Shown here: positions 38,001-53,000 of the stretch, in pieces | Layout of the letters: each line of letters begins with the position of its first letter | How positions within the stretch are numbered: the first letter of the stretch is position 1 | From: Hyperoplus lanceolatus | Lineage: Eukaryota > Chordata > Actinopteri > Uranoscopiformes > Ammodytidae | DNA length: 64,000 nucleotides | NCBI GenBank assembly: GCA_026929865.2 | Contig: CM049409.1 | Coordinates: 7,719,452 to 7,783,451 of the forward strand | Reading direction: 5' to 3' | Position numbers and translations under genes: made by a program | The notes under the pieces: generated by a model | What the model was told of the DNA's origin: nothing | The model's input: only the letters and a program-made list of their open reading frames with translations | The model's database searches: none

Positions 38001-41000
38001 CGTGTGTGTGTGTGTGTGTGTGTCTGTTTGTGAACTGTCTTGTCCACGGAGTAAGGCACTAAATGTCAACGCTGGGATGAAGAAATGCTGTTACAACAGG
38101 AAGGGTGTCGAATGAGGGAGAAAGGGTAAATGTATGGAGGAGAGTGAGTGTGAGAACTCTTTCGGTGGGGAAGGCTGGAAATGGAGAAAGGATCATACTC
38201 TAAGGGGGGGGGGCAGAATGGCTAGAGCTGCAGAGAATAGGAAGGGGTACACCAGGGATTTGGATGTGTAATTAGCACTTGGCTTGGGTTACCATGGGAA
38301 CCTGAGTCAGGGAGAGAAGCAAGTCTACTTCTGTTTGAGTATAGTTAAATACTGAACACACGGACCTTTTTATTTTCATTATGCCTGTTGCATTTTTACT
38401 GTTGAATCTGCTGGTGCATAACAAAGAACGTGTGCTGCTAATCCGTGTGAAAAATTCGAAAAATTGTTATTCTCCGCAGTGCAAGCAAGCTGTTATCGCA
38501 ACCCGCCCGAGCAGACTCAGATTCCAAATACTCACCCAGGGATACTGGATAAAGAGCTGTTCCTCTTGCCCTTACGAGTAGAGGGGAGTACATGACTCCT
38601 ATAAAAAGCCTGATGGTATCGGTCTCTTCAACATGGCTCCTGGTCAGGGTTGCCACTTGAAAGGCAAAGCACCAGCCATCAGCGGCCTTTTGAATCTTTC
38701 AGACAGTCAGGAGGGCGGGAGACGACACACATCACAAAGCTCTATCGAGCTTATGTTAAATAAATAATAGCAGCCGGTTTATCACACTAGTGGCCAGAGA
38801 AGTCAGGGTTTCTTTAGGGCCTCTGATAAGAACATCACCCACACAAGGATGGAGATAATTGGCTTCAGGTCTCCAGAAATGAGAAATAGGGGGCATTCTT
38901 TCGTTGGGGAGCGTGTCGTTTTAAGTGGTGAAAGAGCAAAACAAAAGGCATGGCGTGTGGATTAGGTTTTCATCATGGGCTGCTGCCATGTCAATTTCGA
39001 CATGAAAGCACTGATTAATATGTACGGCTCAGAAGTCGGAACAAAGAAAAACAACAATGGAGGAGGAAGTCCCGACAGTCAGCGAGATGAAGGTGACACT
39101 AACTAGAGCATTTCCTACGTGACATGTGGCTGCTGGATGTCTCATCTGTGGGGGCAGCTTCAAACAGCTGTATTCTGGGACAGTTTTATACTTGCCAACC
39201 ACTCCCACAACCCACCCACCCATCCTTCTTCATCCCAAAAGGAGACTATTAACACCATTATTGCATACAGCTTTGTCCTGAGGCACTGACAGATTATAGA
39301 TGGTGCATATTCAACCATTTTTCCAACTTGATTCATAGGAGTGCTATAGGTGTGTGCAGTGTGTCATTGTTTGAAGGTTAAGGCCAAGCCATTTAAACAC
39401 ATTGGCTCTGGTAATGAATGAAAACCTCAAATGACACTGAGTGTGTGTGGTGGGGGCGGGGCAATCAGGAGATTTTGAATTTAACAAACCCGCAAAAAAC
39501 CACTAGGCATTACACAAAACACGTACACACATTAGTGTATGTACGGTGAAGTTAGCTTAAAACTATGACTTCCTAGTCTGGTCCTACCAGACCATCGTAC
39601 TTCATTTCATTTGTACAGAAGGTCTGGAATCGCTCAATTGACAAACGTTACCTCACTTGAAGGCGGGTGTCTGTTGAAGTTAAGAACTATTGGATCTGCC
39701 AACGAATCGCAAAACGTTTGGTCGTAACGTATGTCATGTTCCGGCTTCTGATGTTGAGATAGGCAAGAATATTGCAACTTTTCATTGTACATATCTTGTT
39801 CTTAGGAGAATGTGAAATGTATATTTCTTGTTTTCGTAGGGAAAAGTATGATATTTTTAATAAGACAGGCAAGGTAACAAGTGACCTTTAATATTAAGGT
39901 AGAATCACTACAAGTGTTGTATTCAAGTTTTTATCCTGAAATATATACATAATTGTGAATTCATAAGGCCTCTCTGAAAAGGCATGCCTGGGCTTGTCCT
40001 GGGACAGGTCAGGGGTGAGAGAGACAAGGGGGGCAGTGGGTCCTTGAGCTGGACACACACACCCTCATCTTTACCCCCACCCTCTCTCCTCCTAATACAC
40101 ACACCCACTCTCTCTGTCTTCAGACTATTTAAGGCCAGGGTTTTGAGCAAGAAAGTCTGCTGGTTTTTGGGGAAGTCTTGACTGTTCCATTTTGTTGTTC
40201 TTTTAGCATGGACGAAAGACTTAGAAGAAAAACTCGAAAGAAACACTCTGAATCTTTTTGAGTGTAAAATACTTAGAAAAATCGAGGGTTATTTTTTCTT
40301 TTCAAGAAGGGAAAGAGGCTCAGAACCATTTCTTCTTTTTCTATTCTGAGAATTTTGGTAAGGGACCATTTGGGTTATTGATGGGAACTAATTGATGAAC
40401 CAGGTTGTAAAATAGCATGGAGTTGAGGTTGTAAAACTGTTGAACCAACTTTTCCTGATTGTTGTGTCGCAAAATCAAGCTTGTCATAGCATTTGAAGAT
40501 ATTCAAATATATATGACATGATTGAAAGTTCGGCCAACACCCAGAACTATTGAAGTTGTGTAGACAGTGGACAAACTTTTACTCCTGATCTCTTGTGGAT
40601 CAACCAAATAAACTGTTGAACCAACTTTTCCTGATTGTTGTGTCGCAAAATCAAGCTTGTCATAGCATTTGAAGATATTCAAATATATATGACATGATTG
40701 AAAGTTCGGCCAACACCCAGAACTATTGAAGTTGTGTAGACAGTAGAGCTTTAAAAAACCTGAAGATGAGAATACTCCTGATCTCTTGTGGATTGAAAAT
40801 TGGAGAACTCATGAACTAAATTCAATGTAAACAAAAGACACACAACACATAAGTTAAGTCTTATACTTCTCTACATATAATAATCACATTAATGGGAGTG
40901 TAGGTACTTAATTTCCTTCCTTTCATTTTTTTCATTTTTTCTTTCTATATTGTGAACGTATAATCTTTTTATATTGGTTAAATAAAATTTCTTGAAAACG

Positions 41001-44000
41001 TTAAAAATCTTTGGCCTGAATTTTTAGTTTAGTGTTGGGAACAAGGACCTAATTAGGGTTTTCCTTTAAAGAGATCGCGGCGCCTCTGAGGTAAGCAATT
41101 CAAACCTACACTACGGCTACACTACTGATAACAAAGAATACACATCCCATAAACACCCTCCTTGAATTAGGAGGGATTTGCATTTATCTATTGGCCTAGC
41201 TCATCCAGGTGTATGAACTTAGTGAGGACTTAACGGTAGTCTTTTGAAGCCAGGGGTAAATGTGAGGTATTCATCCACCAGAATAATTAAAAAACTATTA
41301 TCTAATCTCCTCCTTTCTAAAAACGTATCTAGGATAAAAGGTCTGAAAACTGGATTTAACCTAGGATAAAATTAGAAGTGACAATTGTAAGGGTCATTAG
41401 GGGATCAACACAGGGGGAGATCTGGAGATAGGCAGGGGTCAAAAGGGTCACATGCTTTAAAACCAGAGCCTTTAAGGTAATATATGGTGTGAAGGTTTTT
41501 TGGTGAAAAGTAAAACCTTTTGGGAATTGTGTAAATCGGCTTTTGGTCTTTTTTTGCCATATAAAAGTGCAGGGGTCGATGAACACATAAACTTTATAGT
41601 GGAACAGGTTTATTCAAGGAACAAATAAACTTGGCGGGCTATATTTACATGAAAACATCCTGATATTAATTTAGGGGTGTTTAATCTGGTGAAGGGATAC
41701 CGGCATATTCATTACTGACTACAACTGAAACTGGCGCACAACCTCAACATCATTGTTCTCTGCCACTCCCTCTGTTCGCTGATTGGACCGGCAGACATTC
41801 TGCCGGAGAAAACCCATTAATATACCGCACACCCAGACTGACTACTGAAGGGAAATGAAAATTGAGCGGAAGTATGTAGGTGGGCGATGCCAGGCTAATG
41901 ACTTCCCCATTGGCTCAAAAAGTGTGAGTGTTTGTTGTTTTTTTGAGTAGCCAAATTTGCATCCTCGATGTGTTGAACTTTTGCTCTAAAATAAAGAATC
42001 AGCAAATAAAGCATTAGTGCTAGCATTCAAATTCCACTTGATATCACTAATGGTAAGTGTGTGTGTTGTCCTCCACACATTAAACTGAGGACGAGTAAGT
42101 ACGTGAGATGTTTTAGTTTTAATGATGGTGCTAGATGAAAATTCAAGGGGTTACAATTAGTTCTCTTGTAAATAGCTATGTATAAGCTTTCATGGAAATC
42201 AATCTAGTAGTTAAGATTTTGCAGTCAATACCAAACTGGTGTACTGACCTAGAGAGAGATATGCCCAAGAGCCATGCTGCTATTTGTCAATACACCAGCT
42301 GTGGTCTCTGTCTGTATCTGTTAGCTAAAGTCTAACACATCCGTTATATTCTGCAGATCATCCTACCATTATAATGTTGACAGACAAAAACACTGGCAAA
42401 AGTGTCAACAGCAAAACTATCCCTCCTATGACAGGCTAGTTTACCCAGTGTTTGCAGTTTAATCGCACAATTCTAGAAACTTCAGGGCGAAAAGCTGCTC
42501 GGGATTTGAGTGTAATACCTATACGCCAGTGCCAGCTAGTAGAGGCTTCCTTAATTTAAGTAAAAGTTTATACGTTTTTCTACAAATCAACCCTTTTGTT
42601 ATGGCAGCCCTGAAAGATCTTGCACTGCTGCAAAACACATGCAATCAGACAGAACCCAAGCAAATTAAGAAAACATCTTAGTGTCAGAGGACACTTAAAA
42701 GTGACACACCCGTCCAGACACTGTATGTTTTTGCATGCCAGTATAACAATTGGTGCTATCTAGAAATGTTGTCTTTAAATGCCAACTGTTCCTTGAGGAT
42801 TCTGAAAGCAATAACATATTCTGACTAATAGAAGCATTCAGACCTCTTTTTCTGCCTCTAATTAATACCATCTACTTCTGTGGGACAAATGATTTAATAT
42901 TTGATTTTTGTTGTGAAAAAAAGATAGGTTTTGATTAAATGCATCATGAAAGATCACACTCATTAAAACAGTGCTGCTAATTAGTGCTGTTTCTCTACTA
43001 TACTACTCAACAAACAACAGTTGAACAGTTCATTTTTTTAATAAAATATTTTTATTTTTACATTAGTTTTCACAGGGTCAAAATGAATTTTTAAAAACAT
43101 TATTTTGTTATGAGTAAGTCTCAGCAATCAAACTTGTTTCGGTCATATACTTTTAAAATGAGTACTTGATGAGATAATGACATTTTCCAAACTCATTACG
43201 TAAACTATTCATACAAGTATTATTGAGAAACCCAGAAAGGGAAAGTATAGCTGGCATAGCTTTAACACATCAAGGTTGGCTCTGCATTTAAGCCAAATTA
43301 TGTCATTTGAATAATCCACATAAAGGTAAACTGAATACCATTGGTCTTTACTTTGCTATTTGTTGTGTATTTGTGTTCTTTAGACATCCACTACTACTGT
43401 GAACATAGTTGTCACTGACGTCAACGACAATGACCCGGAATTTGACATCACCATCACTACTAACTTTACTGTCCGAGAGGAAGAGGCCAACTTGTTTGTC
43501 GGACAAATCCAGGTAAGTGTGCTGTTTTTATGAGCATGGCTGGTCTGCAAAAATATTTCACCAACAACCTCATATCCCTCTTTCCAAGCCATCCACAGCA
43601 AATCCCATTTGTTCTCTCCCCTGTTATATATCCACATGTTGTACCTCATAAATTGTACTGACCTGGGTCAAAAATAATGTATCTCGGTTGTAATTGTTGT
43701 TGTCAATTTAAAAAATGGCCGTGCATGTTCCAACATGGTTGATGTTGTTGGGACAGATTTCTCAGCCAGAGATGCATCCATGTTGACTGGCTTGTTTCAG
43801 CCCCACTGAGCAGCCAGACTTTTCTAATTACTGTGTTAGATTAATTGGCCTGATGTTTGTCGGTGGATTAATCATGGAATGACAGGACACATCCTCTGTG
43901 AGTGTGCACATACACAGTACATGATGAGTGGCAGATGAAATCCTGGGGTCTTGTTTTTTTTCTTTTCTATTGCCAACATTTGGCTGACAGATTCAATCCC

Positions 44001-47000
44001 TGATTTAAGACATAATAGTCCCTCCTTATCCCATACTCCCCTCAACTAAATGTGTTATTATGGTCTAAATCTGCAAGTTGTCTCAGCCACTGCTCTTGGA
44101 TGCAGGTTCTCAATATCAGAAAAATAAAGTGGAATAGTTTTAATAAACAGTGAGCTGATAAAGATAAAATATTTTTCATACGTGAACATAACTAGTTTGA
44201 TAACCAACCTAATTGTTATCAGATTGGGTGAGTCTTGAGTCAGTGAGTTGCAATGTTAGCAGTGTTGGGAATAACGCCGTTTAAAATAACGGCGTTAGGT
44301 AACGCCGTTCTTTTTTCAGTAACGGGGTAATCTAACTAATTACTTTTTCCGTCGTTACAACGCCGTTATCGTTACTGAACGTTAAATGTGGTGCGTTACT
44401 ATTGATTGAATAAACAGTGTAATCCGAGCACCCCTGCTCCATACTACACAAACTGCTAGTGAGGAGACGGTGTGTTTTAAGTTGTGTTTTATTCAGTGTG
44501 GATGACATTATAACTGTCAGTTAGCGCCGTCACGTCAGTCAGCCGAGCGCCTGTTTAGTGAAGTTTCTTTTTCTTTCTCTCTTGCTGTGTGAGGTGCAGT
44601 TGCCGAGTAACCACCTATCAATCCACGGTTGAAACGTGCTTTCCCTGAGTTTGTTTGCATCGCCCTTGTGAGTAAGTGCACGGAGTTTCCCGATCTCTAT
44701 AAATTATAATTTATGCACGTTATTAAACGGCCGCGATTCGCCGGTTGCAACAGCTGTTTAGCGTGTCATCACGAGCCGAATATTGCTATTGTTCTTTTCC
44801 TGGGATCTGTATGCTGCTGTGCATGTTAAAGAAGGAAATAAACAGCGGATACATCCTTACTCCTCCTCTCATCGTCTCATGCTTCATAGTCTGACGTTTT
44901 TGGCCTTAAGTGGTGTGTTAGCCGACACCCCTGAAGTGAATCCAGTGATATAGGCTAGGAGATCAGCACGGTACATTCAGCAGTTTCTTTTACTACCTTT
45001 GTTGAGAACAAAATACTTGAAGTGCAGGATAAACCTCTTAATGTCTGTTGATGTGCAATAAATATTGAAGGTTGTGTACCCTACAAGTAGGCCTAGCTCT
45101 ACTTGTCTGTTCTACTCATTTCAACTAACTTGTGAAAACTGCTCAGAAAAATCCAAATTTGTTGACATATAGCAACTTTTTTCTTTTTACAGTATAGGCT
45201 AACGCAAATAGTTACTTTCCCTGGTAACTAGTTACTTCTATTATAAAGTAATTCAGTTACTAACTCAGTTACTTTTTGGAACATGTAGTGAGTAACTATA
45301 ACTAATTACTTTTTTAAAGTAACGTTCCCAACACTGAATGTTAGACACATCAGTGTATCAACGGGCAGGATACAGCTCCACACTTTTTTCTTTTACTGCA
45401 GAAGCATCTTAAAGCGTTTTATGCAATTATAAATTATAAACTATAGTTCATGTCTGTCACATGTGTTCCCTTTCAGAATGTATACTCATAACATTGTGGA
45501 TCCCATTACATTACGTGTTTAAATGGACTACCACAAAATGTTGCAAGTTCCTGAATTGTGGAATTAGACAATCGGACATATGGAAGAAGTATTGGTGTTT
45601 GCTTGAGGTAAAGCTACGGTACCTTCAGTCTCACTCCCAGTCGTTTGCTCACAAATGCAGACAGCAGCTAGCCTGGCATTCCCAGACCTGCCACTAGGCG
45701 CTGGCAAATTAAATTTGCTGCGCGTGTTGGTCTGGACACGCTCCGTTGAAGCTTTATCAAGAAAGCCAGAGATCTGGCTGGTGGATTCAATTGGTTCTAT
45801 CTAATATGGGCGCACCAGAGCCCTTTATATGGTACTCTGGGGCGGACGAAACCGGATGACGACAGTGACGTGCATGCGACGTCGAAGCCGTGATAGTAAA
45901 CATCAAAGATGGCTGCGGATATGTTGTGTGAGTTTGAGACTGCTTTGGCCTCGACCCTTAACGATTTGGAAGACGGCACTCAAATCTTTCATTAGCAAGT
46001 AAGTGGAATGTTCTATTTTGCCGACCGACAACGGCAAACGTTTAATTTAACAGTTTAACAGCTGTTCGCTAAACGAAAGGGTCTTACGTCGCCTTGCGCA
46101 TCGCTCTGATTGGTTGTAGTGCTATCCAACTGCGTGCAGTGGCATTTGAAATGCACGAGTAGGAGCCGCCCCTTGAGTTGGAAATTACTATTGATCGTGG
46201 CCAGACCCTCTATCGTTCAAGATATCAGGGTCTGGATTTCCAGGCTAGAGAGCAGCCTCATTGAGGTTAAGTCCAAACTACTCTCTCTCTCATTTTCTCG
46301 CCATCTGGCACCTTGCCAACTTGGGCTGAGACTGTGGCTGTTCTGACTGAAAGCTAAGTACTTCAAGGTATTTAACACAACACAATCCTACTCTCTATGC
46401 ACATACACACAGAGAGGCTACAGCAAGGGTGGGTGGTGGCGGTGTTGTTTTTTTTCTGAGACTACATATACAGTACAATCTCACTTGAACACCAGTTACA
46501 TATTCTATACTCAAATGAGTGAATATAATGTTCCTCTAACAGATTAGATGTGACCGTACAATGAATCGGAAATGTCATGTTCCATCTCTTTTTGTCACAT
46601 TAGATATGTTCCCAATGGTTGACTGTAGACACCCTTCTTTTGCCTGACTTGTAATGCTGTGATGATGTGTTTAGAGAAAGATACGATTCCTCACCATAGC
46701 TTTGCAGACAATATATGGTCCTGTTGACTTACAGAGTCTTACAACAAGTGGATGTGATTGCAGTTAAAATATTTTTTTTTCTATTTGAGAAATGAATATG
46801 ATTATTCGTACGTACAAAGAGAAAATGTAGGTATTGCTTAATCGATATAGTGGTGCCATGAATAAATAACACTAAGTTTAAAATATTTAAGATGCAAATG
46901 CAATGCAATAATCTCAAAGTCGGCTAAAGCAGAATTACAAATCCCACACCCTTGTTAATGTATTTTTTTTTCTCATGCGGGTCAGACTGTTGCCATAGTC

Positions 47001-50000
47001 TGTTATTTGGTATTTTCATAAACTGCTGAGTTCAAACAAGACCCAGGGGAACATAACACATTAAACCTAGTCCTAGATCCTTTCACCGGCTCCCATGTGG
47101 TAATATAATAGATGTTGTGCTGCTTTACTTTTATGAAAGGCTAAATGTGTTTTGCTGTAAATACATGTATGGCATGCTGGAAAACTGTATACACCTATAG
47201 TTGGTCTCTCAGATCTTTAGTAAGCAGTCACCCAGTAGTCCTTGGACTCTCAAACTAGGTATTTGTTTGTGTGTCTGGAATGTATTCCGTCTTTCATTTC
47301 AATTATCCTATTTTAACTTATTTTCCTTTTCATTGTTGTTTTATTGGAGTTTTATGACTTCTGTAAAAACACTTTGAGTTGCCTAAGTTTAAAAGGTGCA
47401 ATATATGAGGTGTCATACAATGTTGGAAGCTGAACACAGTTATCACATAAGAAGATAAGTATATTGAGACACGCACAGCAAATCAGCCACAATGTAATGA
47501 CATTACAACCCAGTATGCATTGCATTTATTAATAGTATCTCATTCACTGCCTCTTCCTGGTTTGTCTCCTTTGCTCATTCCATTAATGTTGGAGAGTCAC
47601 TTGCCTCAGTTTTCAATAGGAAGAGATCATTCATTCATTGCAGTGCATTGAAGGGGACCTTGCCCTTCAGGGTGCAGCTTCAGAAAAATAAAATACATGA
47701 TAAAACAATTAAGTGGGTTGCAAAGTGTAAGTTAATTATACGATTTAATTTGTAACTGCTGGCAATGTGCAAGGGCTCTTACGCTAAGAAATTACAATAT
47801 TCCAGCAATGAAGCTGAATGGCATTAAAATAAATGGCAATTACCCTGTACAATGTACTTACCAGAGGTGGGTCGTAACGCGTTACATTTACTCTGTTACA
47901 AATACTTGAGTAACTTTTGAATACATTGTAACTTTAGGAGTAGTTTTATTGCAACATACTTTTACTTTTACTTGAGTAAATATTTGAAGAAAGATTGGTA
48001 CTTTTACCCTGTTCCATTTGGCTACGTGACGGTCGTTACCTTATTTTTTTTTATATATTTTATATATTACATAAGAGAGCCATTTCTCTCATGATTTCTC
48101 TCCCCGGGGACGTCTTCAGCCAACATCTCTATCACGTGACTATTTCAACCAATACAAACCACATTACAAAAGCTTGCCAATCAAATGCAGCCACTTCAGT
48201 CACATGACAAGTGTTGGGCTCAACCATGGGCTCAACAATCAATGTCCGCAGACGTTTTTAAAGGCTGCGGTTCCGCACCAATGTTGTGTCCGTGGCCGTG
48301 CCATGTAGGTTAAACGCATATTTTACCGACTATCTGGGTGAGTCGAGAAAATGGAAGAAACTGCTGATTCCGAGGAGCAATAGACACACCCCTGGCCTCA
48401 AATACAAACTCACACACTCGCAAGCTCTCAATCACACTAACTCACAAAATAACAATCACACACTCACAATCGCATTGACACAGACTCCCACACACTCGCA
48501 ATTACAGATACACTGTTCTTCTTTGACACATGTCCTGTTCTCCCTGTATGCCCCAGCCTGGCTGTGTGAGAGTCTGAGAGGGGTCTCTTTTTTAGCCTCT
48601 CTGTAGTTTCATACGTTAAGTTAGTGTGCCAGCAGGTTTTGATGTGTAACGAAGTTTAATTTTTTGTGTTTTATCATTTTGGGGCTAAACCCAACCTGCA
48701 GTAGATAATTTTCTCAGGGCCAGTGACATATTGTAGGAATTAGTTTAAAAATGTGTATGTGCAAAACAATTGCAACAGTGTTATAAGTGTATTGGTTTTA
48801 ATTAATATAATTTTGGACAAGCCTAATTTATTATCATTTTATTTGAAGGGTGATGTATTTAATTTGGCAGATAATTAATGTATTATTGTTTGAGTTCAAG
48901 GGTCATTCATTTGATTTTGAAATACCTTATTTATTGTTTTATTTAAAATTATGTTATTTAACATATCTTTATTTGAACATTGCTGTTTTATGTTTTGTAC
49001 GTGTCTATTCTGAACCGTTTGTTTTGCTCTGTATATTTCAAAAATAAATCCGGAGTAATTCAGTAGGCCTACTTGTACTCTTGAGTACTTGAGTAGTCTT
49101 TTCACTGCATACTTTTTTACTCTTACTCGACTAATTATTGTTATGAGTACTTTTACTTCTACTTGAGTAATTATAATCTTAAAGTAACTTACTTTTACTT
49201 GAGTAAATGTTTTGGCTACTCTGCCCACCTCTGGTACTTACTGTAGATACGCCTCTTTCTCGCATTTTCACACTCTCACTTGGCTTTGTGGACTCATCCA
49301 CAAGGTGCAAAGGCAGTCAAGATGGAGACAATGCAGAGATGTTGAGGGAGGAAGTATGTTTTACTTAACGGCTGGTTGCAATACGAAAGAAGGAAGACCC
49401 TATGATGAATAATATATTCAATGTAAAACAAATGAGAGATGCTGCTGCTCAGATCTGTAGTGTTAATACACAGGGGGACTCACCTGGTAGTGACGACTCT
49501 AAACTCCCAATGTTGAAAGTTGAGGAGAGAAGAGCATCGCCACCTAACGTACACCTCTTCAGTATTTCTCACTGTTTCGTCACACGTCCCTATGGGCTGA
49601 CGGATGTAACCGCTAGCTCTCTTTCTGTTGGTCTGATCAACGCCATGCCATGTGGACAGTTTTTTTAGCAGCTTTGTGTGCAAGTCTCTTACAACTTACT
49701 TGTCAGAGCAGTATAGCCCACGTCTCACTGTCACATAACACGCTAAGTAAAAGTCAAGGCGACAGATAAAGGAAATGATGAGACACAGACTGCTTGGGCC
49801 AAGCCCTGCTCTTTGTGTCACTGAATTATTTTGCATTCAATGTGATGTGTCACTGTGAAAACTGTATAGAGCCTTACATTTACCTGCAGGGAAGGAGTAA
49901 TGTCGCAGCCAACTATGATACTTATGGCAATTGCCAACTAAGAAGATAACTTGAGTGCAAATGCAAAATAAGGAGCTTAATGCTAGACTTAAAGTGTTTT

Positions 50001-53000
50001 GGATTATCATTAGAGTAATTGGAACTGGTTCCCACCAGTTCTTATTTTACACACAGTCACATCGACTTTAGACAATTTACTAGGTTATCACAGTCGCCAG
50101 CACTGCTGGTTTGTGCTAATAGCCATTTGTTCTATGACTGGCAAATCCTACACCATACAATCCTGTTCTGTTTTCTCACAGCGGGAATCCATAATCTGAG
50201 CATGCAGATGACCGGAGGACAAATGGATTAGCATTCTAGTCAGACAAATCATGGAAGCACCGTGCAGAATGGTTGCTAATTGGAGAACAGAATGTCGTTC
50301 ATGCTTTGCTTGGCAGATACTTTGATATTGTGTATGCTCCTAGTACTCCTAACTGAAGAAGGCATTGCTATGCTGTGTATCACGTAGTTAGCACACTTAC
50401 AGTGATTTCCCATTTTTCTCAGGCTTTTGACGGGGTGACATCGGTGCTTAATACTGTGCCCAGGGTGTAGCAAAACATTATTTTGCCCACACCAAGTGGG
50501 CGATTCAATTTACATTTTTAGAATTAATCATCTAGAGCAGGATGAATAGGCTCTTTTTGTAAATGCAAAAGGACTAAAACATGCTAGACCTAGGCCGGGA
50601 GCACAAGACATTTCTCGGTTACTATAAAAACTATTTATTGATACGACTTCAGCCAACTGCTCAAGCTGCTCTATGCAACCACCAGAACCTTCAGGGTAAT
50701 CCACACTCCCATCATCCCTGGTACCATCACTGAATGAGCCTGAGTTGAAGAAATATGTGAAAGACTCCCATACACGCTGTGACTGTGTGAATAATAATAT
50801 GGTTTAACTATAGCACACACACACCAAAGGCTTGACTGGCATAACAACAAGCACGTCCATGTTTGCCAACATCTGCTGCAGGTAGTGTGTGTGGGGACTC
50901 GTGGAATGGCCTGGCCCGGCGCAGACATTTGACGCATATAGCACATGGAGGTGACAGAAATGTGCCAATTGATCTTATTTGATTCTGTTGGCTGTGAATT
51001 AATGGGATTATATTTCTCACTAGGCAAGATGCAGTGAGGATGTTTATGTAATCAGTAATGATCCATATCCACATATTGACTTGATCTACTTTAGTCTTTT
51101 TTGTGTGTAAAGCTAAATACTGAGGTCTAATGCTTAGCATTGGCTTTGAATATTTGTCAGGCACTCCATGTGTAACAAATTGGGGGCAGCCTGTAACAGC
51201 CATATGTGTATGTGTAACCTCCCCCGACTTGCACTGCTCCTCATAGGTCTCGTTATGTGCCTCTGCGCTGCCTTTCTCCTCACTTGTACTGAGGTTGGGG
51301 AATTATTGCCAAACAGATATAGGAAATGTGGCTTGATCTCCCTCTTGCTTTTTGGTTTTATCGCTCTTTTTTTCTCTCTCTGTCGCTCCCTCATTTACAA
51401 GAAGGAGTTACCACCACATTAGTCTCGCAAAGCCAGACCAAACTACAGCACGTAGTATGGTCTGGAAGCACTCTGTTTAGAGCCGTCTATTCGGGTGGGG
51501 AAACCGGGGGAAACTGGACTAGCCTGTTTGTATTTGTTTAAACCAATCACAATCATCTAGGGCGGGGCTAACCCCGGGAAGCAGCAGCGGTGTCCTGCAA
51601 AATAGTGCCGGGGGGGGAATTATTTTGATGGAACGTCTTCACGTCCAGACGTCAGAGAAATGGCTAAACCCGCAAACGCCACACAAAAACTATTAAAGAC
51701 AAAAGGAATATACATAGTGTGTTGCTTTCTAACCAGCATGTCAAGACACCATACACTTTAGCCCCCGAGGAGCTCACGGGATAACTTAACCGGAGTTAAC
51801 TAGCCACGTAGTGTTATCTCTGGTAACATTATCATCGGCGGTTGAGAGGACGGCTACGGCGGTCGAGTAGAATTTTTAGCATTCGAGAACTTATGTCACC
51901 ACCTCCTATCGCTGTAGTCAGAGCCGTAGTCCGTCTGTTTACAGGCAGAACAGGGTTTTGACGTTGTGAGCGCTAGACCAACTGCAGCAAGTAGCCGTAA
52001 GAGTTGCTAGGTGATAGTGGAAGCCGTTGGAATCTTTCCCCGTCGCTAAAACACCGCTGCTTAGTCCCTCACCAAAGAAAGGGAACGGCGGATCTTAATC
52101 TAGCTGGTTATAAGGTCCGGTGCTCAATTCAAACCCCCACGCTTCATTTTCCAGAGTTTATGAGGGTATTTCTGCCCGGGGGTAGTTGTACAATGAAGTT
52201 GGACAGCTAGGCTAGGCTAAACTAGGCTGCGTCCCGGACCGCCGCCGCCAATATTATTATCCCGAAGTATAGCCACACTTTATTTCCGTCTACAGTAATG
52301 TGACTTCTCACACCCTGTGTGTGTGTGTGTGTGTGTGTGAGTGAGAGAGAGCGCTGCACATAAGCACACGGGTTGACTGTGAGCGAATTGTTTCCGAATT
52401 TGAGGGGGATCACAATAGGGGAAAGCCAGCAACCGGAAAAGGAGGGGGCTGCGTCAGGGCTGCGTTGGTTTTCGACGCAAGCGAATAGACGCTGGCGGAA
52501 GTGGTCATGCCAGACTACCACCACATAGACTGTTGGAGAGCATACACACACACACACACACACACACGCATACAAATGACCTGTTCACATCCACACAGGA
52601 CTTAACATTTCTACATCAGCTAACTTCATAGTGATCACTGAGTAGTACCATGTGCCTCTCCTGAGCTCTTCATTTATCTGGCCATTTAGTTTTATGTTAC
52701 CCTTTTAGTTAAAGAATCACACAGCTGTTGTGAAACGGGCGATTGAACATTCAAGGCTGTCCTTTTCCTCTTGAAGCAATGCAGACTTTTTATGAGAACA
52801 GCTTCTGGCCATTGGAACTCAGTAATTGCTAATTACTAATAAGTCTGTGACGGAGACTCTGATTCGAGCATGTGAGAGTTGTTTTCGAATCGTCACCTTA
52901 GCTTACATGGCTTTGTACCCGAGTCACCCGTAAATATGTAAGGCGTTGAGATAAAGCCAGGCTATAATGCATCAGGTAATGGGTCACATCAAATCACAAC

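Larger units (their letters stand above)
36284..43383 (+). other. pcdh15 intron, 7100 bp
   Basis: GT...AG intron with a GA-rich array (37735-37860), a TG array (about 38003-38022), a repeat-free stretch 38690-39010 that could be regulatory, and a 2.3-kb DNA transposon (39573-41897). 41907-43383 shows nothing recognised. Confidence 0.9.

Noticed and set aside
41356-41586. 76-codon minus-strand frame inside the 2.3-kb transposon
   Set aside because: The composition is plausible, but no domain, promoter or homologue is recognised.
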